Part shown: positions 54,650 to 64,000 of the stretch, one piece after another
Layout: every line of letters begins with the position of its first letter
How positions within the stretch are numbered: position 1 is the first letter of the stretch
DNA from: Sanguinoderma infundibulare
Lineage: Eukaryota > Basidiomycota > Agaricomycetes > Polyporales > Polyporaceae
NCBI GenBank assembly: GCA_032821775.1
Contig: JAVLRN010000005.1
Span: 62,001 to 126,000 of the forward strand
Length of the DNA stretch: 64,000 nucleotides
Direction: 5' to 3'
Position numbers and translations under genes: made by a program
Notes under the pieces: model-generated
The model's database searches: none
Told to the model about the DNA's origin: nothing
Seen by the model: the letters and a program-made list of their open reading frames with translations, nothing else

Positions 54650-57287
54650 CTAAAAATCATCCTCGTCCGCGTCGACCATCCCGTCCTCCTCCAGCGCCGC
54701 CTGCGTCTCCTCGTACATCTTCTTCAAGCCCGTCAGCTCCGGCAGGAACTCGGTGTCGTTGAACGCCTTGAGCAGCATCTCGAACCCGCCCCTCTCGTAC
54801 GCCTCGAGCACCGCTGCGCTGCAGCCCGTGCAGCGGTCGTATGCCGCGCCGACGATGGGCACGTTCCGGAACTGCGCGAGGAAGCCGCGCAGCTGGTGCG
54901 GGACCAGCCCGAGGATGGACTCGTGGCCGTTGCCGGCACTGTCGGTCGCGGTTTGTGTTTGCGGTGGGGGAGCAGGAGCTTTGATACTGTACATATGCAT
55001 GCATTAGCATATGTGCCAGCTCGAATGACACTACACGAACCCCTCGGGATGCTGGATCAGCGACACTAGCAGCTCAACGGCCGTTGACGCCGCGATCGGC
55101 GCGAGACCGGGCCGGGTAACCGTGCACATCTGGTCGAGCGTCCTGTCCGTTAGGGACTGTGCGCAGGTTATCAGCACGTAGCAGCCATCGAGACAGCCGA
55201 TCGCAGACGCACATCCGAAGGCGCCACGATGTCGTTGCAGTAATAGCATCCCAGCCTCTCGCCCTTCGCGTTCGGCGTCCGCGCACCATGCCGCATGACG
55301 AGGAACGTGTCGAACCCGAGGGCGGCATTGAGCACGATCTTCCCCTTGGCTGCGCCGAGGACCGTCGGGAGCCAACGCGATTCGCGGGAATCCATGAGGA
55401 GAAAGACGACGTCGTGCTCGTCAAAGAGCTTCTCGAGCGTCGCCACATCTTTCTTTGTCTGCTCGACTGACGCCGCTGGGACGGGGTGGCCGGGCATCGG
55501 GATGGACAGGTTGTGTCCGGTGGCATTCTGAGCGGTCATCAGATAGGCAGAGCGAGATGGGACGGGCAAAGACGCACGACACCCGGGAAGATCTTCTTGA
55601 GCTTCTCCGCTGCGCAGGCCGCCTTGGGCTTCCCGCCGTTCAGGCAGTCCTCAAAGTCAAATAGCGGTTGACGAACAGGGTTCGAGAACGAAACGCGTGC
55701 CGAGTCGACGAACGTGATCGTCCGCACTCCCCATCCCTATACATGTCTGCAATCAGTTCACAGACTTTGCCGAGACGCAGTGTATTACCATGAGCGTGCG
55801 GGCGACATAACACCCGAGCGTCCCCGCACCGAGCAGCAAGCACCGCGTGTTCGCGACCTTCTCGAGGTCGAGCGCCGGGAGGATGCGCCATCGCATAAGC
55901 TTCAAGTTAAGATCAACCGCCTGGTCCGCAAGCCTACCGCGGTACGTCAGTACAATCGTACGCCGTCCGTGATGCAGCTGCTTGGAAAACACTAGGCCCT
56001 CTCGAAAACAGCACGTTTAGGTCGGCTAAATAGCGGACCGTACGAGACGCGCGCGCTGGTTAGGAATCCGCGTTGGGCGGCGTAACGTAGTCGCGCGCCC
56101 GATCCTTAGGGTCCGGTGAGCGTTATATACCTACTTTTAACGAGCTCGCATCTTAGCCGACATGAACGCGTGTATTCGAGGGGATCTCGTGTTTTGCAGA
56201 CGGCGGTGACACGCACCTTGTCGGGTCCATCATCGGCGCAAGGTCTGCAACACGAGCCCCGAGCTTGCCCTGTATGTTCTTCTCCCACCCCACAGCGCTC
56301 GGCTTCTCGACAGCCTCGCCCGCGCCCTGCTTGACCACCCCAAACCGACTCTTCCATCCGGCCGTCGCAGGCTCGTTGTCGCGCCAACAGAGGATGCGGA
56401 ACCCTTGGGCGGCGTCCTCGGGATAGAGCGCGCGGAGGTACGCGAGGAGGTTGCGGAGCGGCCAGCCAGGGTTGGTGGGCGCGCCGGAGGGGTCGACGAA
56501 GCCGATCGCACGCTCGGAAAGGGGAACGTTTGCGAAGAACGAGGCGTACTCCTCGACGGGGGCGGTCGATGTCTTGCCTGCGGAGGTGCGCACGAGGAAG
56601 AACGCGCGCGGGGACGCGTGCAGTTGCGATTGAATTGCAGCGAGCTGGTAGAGGTGGGGGCGTATGTCTGAGGAACGGGGAGAGACGATCGCGAAGATCG
56701 AGGACGCACCGTGTCTGCTCCGAGCGCACCCTCGGCAGCATCCCATTCTCGGTCGATCTCCCATGCGGGTTTGGCGGCAAATGCGGGGAAGGCGAACCAG
56801 TAGAAGTACTTGTACTTCTTGAGGTCTGCGAAGGTGATGACGAGGAAGCGGTTGAGGAGCGCGGTGGACTTGTCGACGGTGATGGTCTTCCAGATGTCGT
56901 CGGCTACGGAGTTGAAGAGCGCGGTCTTGTCGGCGTTCTTGAAGTCTTCTATGGTATTGTAGTTCTTGAACAGGCCTGTCGCTGCGATCGCATTCTGTGG
57001 TATCCTGCGGAGCGTAGCCGGTGACCAATGAGATCGTCTCGCTCGCGCATGGGGAAGACGCACTGTGCAGTCTTATCGAAAGCGTCACCACCGACGGTCA
57101 GGTTGCAACCGAGGGCGATTTCGTTGCCGGTCTCGCGATCCTTGACGGTGCGGCCTGGTGTGTACGTCGCGGTGAGGGGCAGCGCGTCGTCTGAGAGACG
57201 GAGGACGTCGATCTTGAGGTCGGTGAGCGCATGCCAGAAAGCAGGCTGGACGAGCGACTGGAACGGAGCAAACTGGACGATCGGCAT
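54650..57287 (-). CDS. ATG7: Autophagy E1-like activating enzyme Atg7
   Basis: The gene starts [21 protein letters not shown]-terminal-domain blocks follow: [56 protein letters not shown] and [20 protein letters not shown]. The E1 part starts [19 protein letters not shown] and carries the ATP-binding [19 protein letters not shown], then [34 protein letters not shown], the zinc-type [10 protein letters not shown] and the active-site cysteine in [13 protein letters not shown] later exon adds [10 protein letters not shown] and an acidic end. Atg7 activates Atg8 and Atg12 for conjugation. About eight exons are seen. The intron at 56216-55934 is 283 nt, unusually long for this locus. All coding blocks are open. 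Confidence 0.93.
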
Positions 57288-58443
57288 CCCGATCGGAACC
57301 GTGCGCGATTGGTAGGCAAAGCCAGAGACGCAGGCGTGTGTGAGCCCGGAGACTAAATAGCTGAGGCTTGGCTGGGGCTGAGAGCTCGCTCGTAGCCTCC
57401 TTCGCGGCCCTGGCCCGACCAAAGCTGCTGCCTCGTGGGTGACACCATCGCGGAGTGACTCCTCCACGTGGCCGTGACGTGCAGCCCCAGAATGGAAACC
57501 CTCCAGCTAAACTCAACCCCGGTGTTCGTCTCTTGCACTCTATGACCAATTCCGACCAGCGCGCAGAAGATCTGCCAAGTAGACAACGGGACGCATTTGG
57601 AGAAAATCCCCGTTTCCGTCCAGAGTCCACGCCGCGATTCAACAGTATTTTCCTTCCACCACTGCGCGCGCTCTTCGCATTGGGCACCGCCTGAAACGCA
57701 CCCTTGCTCACTCTCAGTGGGCAATGGCATGCATACCCCGTGGCAACCTGTGAAGGCGAGTCGTTTCAATCTATACTGCACGCGTACCATCCACACAGCT
57801 GACTCGCCGACGTGTCTTCGCGCCACCAGCTGGTCTGCGATCGGTTCCTGATCCCAACGTACGTACGTCATCTATAACTGAAACAACGGGCAGCCTCAGA
57901 GCCGCAGACAGTCTTGCTCAATTTTTACACGCTGCGCCGTAGGCGTCTCCTAGCTACCATGACATCCAAACGCCGCCAATGCTAGCTATTGACGTCGTAA
58001 TATTGCGTACCCCCTCGGCTCCTTCGGTGCACACATAACACATACCTCTTGGCACGAATACAAGTACTTACCTGTGCTCGATCGTGGCCCCCCTGCCTCC
58101 TTCCTTTCTCCGCTCTCGGCCTCAGCCAAACCTTCGCTCTCGCCCACAGGTCCCGCTCCCTCCAGGCCGCGCAACTCCCTCCAGGAATCGTACTGATCGT
58201 CTGCGAAGATCGCTGTCTGGCGGACGACGCGCTCCGTGATATCCGGTCCGAGGACGACGAATCTGAGTCCGGCAGTCTGGAAGGATCTCAGATCAAAGTT
58301 CCAAGCCTGAAATTCGAACGTAAAAAACGTCTTGCAGCCGCACTGCCACGGCGAGCTCTCCTCCTCGCCACTTGCCAGTCCTTTGTCGACACCGACCTAC
58401 CCTCGACGCTCGACTCTCGACACCCCACACTCGACCAGCCAGG
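57288..58443. other. Divergent spacer between ATG7 and the F-box gene
   Basis: No gene was recognised. The open frame at 58049-58447 runs into the F-box gene start and is more likely 5' leader than protein. Confidence 0.45.
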
Positions 58444-60644
58444 ATGATATTCATGCAAGCAAACAACAACCCGAACGTCGTCGCCGAACGCTTCCTCGCC
58501 GGCCTCCGCCGCGGGGAGTACCAGCTTGGGTGAGTGTAAATTTGTGGCCGTTGCGAACGCACTTCGAACCTCCCCGAAAAACCGCTTTCAAGTCGCTCGG
58601 CGGCAGAGCCCAGCGCGAGCCCCTATTTGACAGTGAGCCCTCCCGGGCGCAATGTTTTCTCCTGCTGCCCTTCGCTGTCCATCTCCTTAGTGGCTCACTG
58701 TCAAATCGTGGCTCGGATCGTGCTCGGCTGTTTACCGACATGAACCGGTCTTTTGAAAGCGGTCCTAGTGATTTCCAAACGGCCGTATTCGATTTCATGC
58801 CCAGTCACTCACTCACATGACCCATCCGGACGCAACAGGTTCGACACCGTACGTTCTTCAGCCCACGTACGCCTCAAAGAGACCGAAGAATGAGCACTCA
58901 CGGTACGGGTTTCGTTTTGCTTCCACAGCTCAAAGACCTCAACACGACCGTCACCCTCCTCCTCGCCTTCGTCCGCAACAAGATGAACGTCCACGCGTCC
59001 ATCAACGCCCTCCCCGCCGAGCTCCTCCAGCTCGTCTTCCAGCACACCACCCGCCCCGCGCTCGCCTCCCTCCTCCAGTTCGACGCGCGAGGCCCCGGCC
59101 CGAGCGCGCGCATGCACGACGAGATCAAGACCAGGCTCGCGCTCACGCACGTCTGCCGCCGCTGGCGCGCCGTCGCGCTCGGCATGGGCCCGCTCTGGAC
59201 GCTCGTCGACGAGGAATGGAACCCCGAAGCGTCCTCCGCCTTCCTCGCCCGCTCAAAAGCCGCGCCGCTGCACGCGCACGTCACCTACGCCCCCTCCCGC
59301 GCCATCGCCGTCCCCCTTGACACCGCGCTCGCCCCACACGCCGCCCGCCTTCGCTCGCTCGCCCTGACACTGCCCGCCGAAGAGCGCTCCACGATCCCGT
59401 CCGCGTCGACGCCCGCGTTCGCGTTCGCGGCGCCCAACCTCTCCACGCTCGCGCTCACCACGCACTGCGCGCCGTTCGACGACCGCCGCCCGCTCGTCGA
59501 CCTCGGCGCGCCCCGCCCGCTCTTCGCGCACGGCACGCCGCCGCCCAACCTGCGCCGGCTCCTCCTCCGCAACATGTGCTGGATCCCGCACGCGCCCTAC
59601 GACGCCCTCACGCACCTCTTCCTCACCGAGGGCACCTCCGTCCCGCTCCGCGCGCTCCTCCGCTTCCTCGGCCGCTGCGCCGCGCTCGAGGCGCTCGTCC
59701 TCGTCGACGTCAACATCTCCGGCTCCGCGACGTACGACAACGACAACGACGACGACAACGACGACGAAAACGAAAACGACGACGAAGAGGGCCGGGTCCG
59801 GGTCGTGCGGCTGCCGCGCCTGCGACGGTGCACGCTGGGCATCGGGGGCGCGCTGCTGAACATGCGGAGCGTGCTGCAGCACGTCGAGCTCCCCGCGGGC
59901 GCGACGCTGCGGGTGAGCGGCGGCAAGGCGTTCCACGCGCTCTCGCACCTGCAGCCGTTCCCGGACCTCGCGTTCGCGCGCGCGCTCGACACGCTCTCCG
60001 TCGACTTGAGCCCGCGCGGCCGCGGCGGCGGTGGGGGGGTCGTGATCCGGGCGTCCGGGCCGCCGTGCGGGGGAACCGCCGAGGGACCGGGACCGGGACC
60101 GGGGCTGCTGCTGGACCTGCCGACGTACCGAGGGAGCGCGGGGGAGAGCAAGGCGATGGGCGCGCTCATGCGCTCGCTCGTGCCGTTCGAGCGGCTCGTG
60201 GAGGTGCGCTACCGGGTGGGCGCGCACCAGCGGGAGCCGATGCACGTCCTTGGGGACGCGGAGATGCCTGCGCTGCGGACGTTCCGCCTGCAGGTCGAGC
60301 GCCACGGCGGCGGTGGGGACGAGGAGGACGTGCCGCCTGCGTTTGTGGATGCGGTGAGGGCGTGCCTGGGGAGGTGTCCGGGGCTGTCGATGGGAATGGG
60401 GGAGCTGGAGGTGTGGGCGTCGGGGGACGGGGAGCTGCCGGGAAGGATCGCGCCGGACAGCGTGACGAAGGTCGTTGTGCATTGCGGCGGCAGGGGTGGG
60501 GAGGAGGAGAGGCTGCCGGGCGAGGCGGCGCTGCGGGAACGTGTGGGGGACGTCGAGGTGTGCGGGAGGTGTGCTTGCACGCCGCCGTCGATGACGATGC
60601 CGGGCACGGACGTCGACTGGGTCGAGTACCCGTACGAGTGGTAG
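58444..60644 (+). CDS. F-box protein, GC-rich, with Asn/Asp tract
   Basis: A short first exon (58444-58529: MIFMQANNNPNVVAERFLAG, LRRGEYQLG) and an exon reading FDTVRSSAHVRLKETEE precede the main exon. The main exon contains LKDLNTTVTLLLAFVRNKMN, the F-box INALPAELLQLVFQHTT and LTHVCRRWRAVALGMGPLWT, Leu-rich repeats, an Asn/Asp tract (59728-59790) and a C-terminal CGRCACTPPSM. The F-box recruits Skp1 in SCF ubiquitin ligases. Between LKETEE and LKDLNT the expected splice donor reads aaTGAGC instead of GTGAGC, so splicing is uncertain. Translation could instead begin at ATG 58890, inside that stretch, which leaves a fully open 584-residue frame to 60644. The intron after exon 1 is about 300 nt and holds an inverted repeat. 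Confidence 0.78.
58582..58762. repeat. Fold-back inverted repeat in the first intron of the F-box gene
   Basis: TTTGACAGTGAGCC at 58626-58639 is perfectly inverted at 58692-58705. Outward from it, GAGCC/GGCTC and CCGCTTTCAA (58582-58591) with TTGAAAGCGG (58753-58762) also pair, so the arms are about 58 and 71 nt around a 52-nt loop. No coding sequence lies between. It may be a MITE-like insertion or a structured RNA. Confidence 0.65.
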
Positions 60645-61589
60645 CCCATCCCTGGCGCATTGCCACTGATAAATTGTGGGGAGGCGGCGGCCGGTAAGCA
60701 AGCGTTGTGCGATACCGGGAGGCGGAGGTTAACACAATGTTGCGGTGCCCTATCGGACAGATGCACCGTCTTTGACTTGGGAGTTCGCTAACTTGCAGCC
60801 ATCGTCGGAGCGCGGAGGAGAGGGTGGCCAGCAGAGCAGGCGCGGGCGCACATGTACATAAGCAGCGGATCAATATATTTGTTTGGCGGCTGCCCATCTG
60901 CGCTGAAATCTCCCGGATCGATCGTTTGCCTTAGTACTCTCAAAGGGGGCTGTATTGGAGATGGACTCGCAGAGGGGACTGTATTGGCGACACAATACTC
61001 TCAGAGGGAGGTAGTTTTGAGCAGCGGGACTTGGGGGAATTGTGGGAATTCAGGGAGACCTTGGGGGCGTTCAAATGGAGCACAGGATATTATAAAGACA
61101 TACACAAGACAAATACACAAGTACAGAGCGCGATATACCACCAAAACAAAACAAACGAGCACGCCGTGGACCCAAAACCACGGTCAAGTTCACGGGCGCC
61201 TATCTATGCATCCAAGCGAGACGCGACACAGCTCTCCTTCCACCGCCACCACCACCTCCGTGACTCCGTCTCTCGCCGCCACGGCTGCTATGTTCTGTCA
61301 AATTGCGACTCTGTGGGCTTCGGAGAGGTCAGAACTTGTGCTGGACTTGGCTTTGGACTCACTGGCTGGCCTGCTTCTGGGACTCGGAACTGGTGCGTCC
61401 GGTCTGCGGCTTGGACGCGCGCGCTGTGACTCGGACTCGGACTTGGACATGGCTACGACTCACTGGGACTCCCAAACGCACTGTCGCATCATGGACGACA
61501 CGTGCTCGCATCGTCTTTGGCCTGTCGGGCATGCCAAAATCAGCTCCTACCCCATACATCATGCGGTGGCCAGGACACGGAGAGGATGA
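60645..61589. other. Intergenic region, no gene recognised
   Basis: A locally repeated ggggctgtattgg/ggggactgtattgg motif lies near 60945-60990. Open frames here lack any motif. Confidence 0.45.
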
Positions 61590-62528
61590 AAGGAAAGTTC
61601 TGACATACTTGGCCGTTCCCAGACTCATCAAGCCTTTCCAGTTGTTGCGGAACGCTTCCTCCTTCTGGAAGCGCGGCGCCAGCAGAGGCAAGCGGGCTGG
61701 AGCCCGATCGTGGTGAACGTGTAACCGTTGACAATGTCCTCGTCGCGTGCGCCCAGGAGCTGCATGTGTGGCCGGTTCAGAAGAGGTCAGATGAAACTGC
61801 GGGGAAGACGGACCTTCAAGATGACCGCCGCGAAGATGCCGGATCTGTCCTTCCCAGCGGCATAGTGACGCAGAATTAAGGGACAGGCTGGATGTGGGCG
61901 AGCGCGAGGTGCGTACCGGTGCAATGAATAAGGCATGGCTGATCGGGGTGGTCACGAAGGTGGACGAGCACTTGCTTGAGGGCTGGGCCACCAGTCTTCA
62001 GGATGCGTGTGTACAGTTTATGGAACACCTGTGGACGCCATGAACAATAAGTCTCGCACCACCAGAAGTTAATGAGATTCCACTCACATCTGCTTCATCG
62101 TCAGAGAAGTCCTTCAGCCTTCATGGCCATGCGTGGTTTCAAAAGCCCGATCAGGATGATAGCTAGATGGAACAGACGCACTGCTTTGCGACGCCGACCG
62201 GATCCAAGGCGTCTTGCCAGACAGACACCTTTACAAACTCGATGCCCTGGATGGTTGGCGGAGGGGTATTGTTGGCCCTGAGATCGAAGACCTTCTTGAT
62301 GCCGTAGGCCTTGAACTGCTCGACGCCGACAGGTGTGATGTGGGATGGTTCTCCGAATGGAAGAGGAAGAGAGGCTTGACGCAAAAGCTGTCAGTCTAGA
62401 CAGTGGCCTGATCCGCCGACAGTCGAGTATACCAACGATGCCAGGGAAGATCTTGTCTTCCCGGATGTGTTCGTAGAGACTGTGTTCGTCCAGGGGTACT
62501 GCGGTAGCAGAATGTCAGAGTTAGCCAT
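61590..62528 (-). pseudogene. Tyrosine-phosphatase-family protein (Y_phosphatase3 type), decayed
   Basis: Ordered blocks on the minus strand match this fungal family: VPLDEHSLYEHIREDKIFPG (about 62515-62440), SHITPVGVEQFKAYGIKKVF with DLRANN (62350-62270), RILKTGGPALKQVLVHLRDH with PDQPCLIHCT (62005-61920), GKDRSGIFAAVILK (61860-61815), LLGARDEDIVNGYTFTTIGL and FQKEEAFRNNWKGLMSLGTA (61760-61605). Together they supply the HCTGKDRSG catalytic P-loop, split by an intron. The splice acceptor before GKDRSG reads CTG instead of CAG. A one-base frame change lies near 61700, and the exon before SHITPV is out of phase. The gene is therefore probably inactive. The family dephosphorylates phosphotyrosine or inositol phosphates. 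Confidence 0.6.
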
Positions 62529-62846
62529 GGTGAGTTCTTTGTCTCAGGAGCTGTGCGAGCATGACATGTCGTGTGAGGAGTGCCTGGGGTGTGGGAGGAC
62601 GATGACGAGGAGATGACCTGGCCACATTAATATCCACCATGCTAATTTTCAAGTTCACAGGTTCTCTGCCCTCCAACGTGCCCTGAAGATGAGAATCGTG
62701 CCAAACAGAAGGCTCCTGGCTCCCGTGCGCATGTTAATAGGTCCCAACCGCTGGCATGTGGAGTTTCGGGGATGAACACGAGAAGCTGGTTGTGCATCGC
62801 AAAGCGACACACTTCTCCCGGACGACTCCCGCAAGACCCGTCAAGT
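62529..62846. other. Spacer, no gene recognised
   Basis: Short open frames only. Confidence 0.4.
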
Positions 62847-62884
62847 CTCCCGGCCGGGACATTTAAAATCGTCCCGGCTGGGAG
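62847..62884. repeat. Perfect-stem hairpin, 14-bp arms
   Basis: CTCCCGGCCGGGAC (62847-62860) pairs with GTCCCGGCTGGGAG (62871-62884) with one mismatch around the AT-rich loop atttaaaatc. It lies within an open frame of unknown status. Confidence 0.7.
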
Positions 62885-63117
62885 CAATGTCCTCCAGCGC
62901 AACCGCATCTTCCCCGACATCAAACGCCAGCTGCAAAGACAATCGTGGTCACGGAACAGGCCATCAAGGAGCTTCCGCACGCGATCTGGCCTATCCCCAA
63001 AGACTTTGACAGCGGCTGCAAGCAGCTCTATGGCCCCGGCGCCATGAACGGCTACAACATCGGGGCCGACAACGCTGAAGATGACCGCGCTGCAAGAGGA
63101 CTAATCCTGCGATGACT
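62885..63117 (+). other. Orphan exon-like segment
   Basis: The plus strand reads NVLQRNRIFPDIKRQL and, in another register, TIVVTEQAIKELPHAIWPIP and LYGPGAMNGYNIGADNAEDD, ending in a stop near 63114. Codon use looks genuine, but I recognise no family and no upstream exon. It may be a gene relic. Confidence 0.3.
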
Positions 63118-63600
63118 GCAGTATCCGCAGCGAGGACGCAGTATATACTCGTGTCTTCCGCAAAAATAAAATGATGCATGGGGATTCAATTGAAACGAGG
63201 ATGCACAGAGCTTGAACGAGAATGCAAAGATCGAAGAGGGAGTGGGAAACGAAACATGGACTGGATACTCACGGGTGTAGAGTTGCATCTTGAAAGTGCA
63301 TGACCAGGAGGTGTAGCTGGCAGTGCAGCGATGATGAAAACGCATGGAAGAGAGGGGGAGAGCCAAGGGGAAGAGCCAGGGGAAGGATGGGCAGTGAGGA
63401 GAGGGGAGGGAGGAGAGAGGGATTGTTGTCGTGCGCTGTCAACAATCTGCCTAACCAGGCACAAAGTGTCACACCATGCTCGGATCATAACATGTACGTA
63501 TCATGCACCACTTCTAAGACGTTCCACGTATTGCCTGGGTCTCAAACTCCAGACAACCGCGGACAGCGGCCCAGCAACGCCGAGTCCGACAATCTCCCAT
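63118..63600. other. Spacer with a purine-rich tract
   Basis: A gagagggggaga-rich tract lies at 63350-63425. No gene was recognised. Confidence 0.4.
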
Positions 63601-63999
63601 TCAACATATGATCCAGAGCGTCGGGCCCGCCCACACTATCAACCATACACAACAGTAAATGTCACTCACCCCGCTGTTCCGTCCATATCCAATTTCGCTT
63701 ATTGCTCTGTGTTCCGGGCGCAGCGTCCGAGTCCGTCGCATCGGTAACTTCACCCTGATCTCCCGAGTGCGATCTCGGCCGTCCTGTCGCCCTGCAATTG
63801 TTAGCGCGTCGAGCATGTTCCCCTCCAGCCACTTGAAGAGATCAAAGTACAGCACAGAACGGCCAAACATGTCTGTGAGGGAGTCGTTGCACAGGAGCTG
63901 GCTGCTGACAAAGTTGAACCGTCGGCGGAGGTGCGCGGGAGAAGGTCGCTGTGAAGGTGCATGGTACCGTCTCGCTGGCGGTCTTGAAACCACGATCAA
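63601..63999 (-). CDS. Possible partial gene entering from the right edge
   Basis: A minus-strand open frame runs off the window: LRRRFNFVSSQLLCNDSLTD, MFGRSVLYFDLFKWLEGNML, DALTIAGRQDGRDR. A GT near 63794 could be an intron donor. The family is not recognised and the 5' part lies outside the window. Confidence 0.3.
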   Translation of the reverse strand: MIVVSRPPARRYHAPSQRPSPAHLRRRFNFVSSQLLCNDSLTDMFGRSVLYFDLFKWLEGNMLDALTIAGRQDGRDRTREIRVKLPMRRTRTLRPEHRAISEIGYGRNSGVSDIYCCVWLIVWAGPTLWIIC

Positions 64000-64000
64000 A

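Noticed and set aside
59253..60701. 482-codon minus-strand open frame opposite the GC-rich F-box gene, and a 373-codon frame on the plus strand in another register
   Set aside because: Both are shadows caused by high GC at third positions. Their composition is Arg/Ala/Pro-rich without motifs, and the plus-strand F-box frame explains the region.

Overview
The window comes from an Agaricomycete (mushroom-forming basidiomycete), probably Polyporales-like. It shows many introns of about 45-65 nt with GT(A/G)NG donors, GC-rich housekeeping exons, basidiomycete F-box and BTB families, a fungal metallophosphatase and a Kre9-like cell-wall protein. It also holds a KDZ (Kyakuja-Dileera-Zisupton) transposon. 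There are no bacterial or organellar features. Most genes had to be assembled by hand from exons, so internal boundaries may be off by a few bases.

Region 1 (1-16933) reads as one large, partly decayed DNA transposon. Imperfect terminal inverted repeats (about 1-160 and 16779-16933) enclose a TET/JBP-type 2-oxoglutarate/Fe(II) dioxygenase remnant (+), a small unknown ORF (+), a long gene with a homeodomain-like WFNNNR motif (-), an intact gene rich in SUMO-interaction-like motifs (-), an unknown gene (+) and a ten-exon KDZ transposase with a CxC2 cysteine cluster (+). Linkage of TET/JBP dioxygenases to KDZ transposons in basidiomycetes is established. What stands out is the cargo set in one element, the in-frame stops (mostly TGA, as expected from CGA-to-TGA) and one accessory gene with an unbroken frame.

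Region 2 (17000-25560) is repeat-rich and gene-poor. It has a diverged 210-bp direct repeat pair, microsatellites, two paralogous minus-strand genes with a cysteine cluster and charged tails (19686-20843, frameshifted; 21398-22646, intact), a GC-rich minisatellite (23820-24500) and a minisatellite built on an AAATATTT core (25058-25485). The second minisatellite abuts the 3' end of an RWD-domain gene that carries one in-frame TAG.

Region 3 (26200-64000) is more ordinary chromosome. It contains a secreted calcineurin-like metallophosphatase, an F-box/LRR-like gene, an intron-containing tRNA-Pro(AGG), a Kre9/Knh1-like secreted protein, an NmrA-like oxidoreductase, a BTB protein, a ZNF207/BuGZ-like zinc-finger protein, an alpha/beta hydrolase with a 1.04-kb first intron, a second NAD(P)-binding protein, ATP synthase subunit i/j (Atp18), a second F-box/LRR-like gene, the autophagy E1 enzyme Atg7, a canonical F-box gene whose first intron holds a fold-back repeat, and a decayed tyrosine-phosphatase-family gene. 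Several genes (RWD, Kre9-like, phosphatase, F-box donor) carry single disabling-looking changes. These should be checked against reads before being called pseudogenes.
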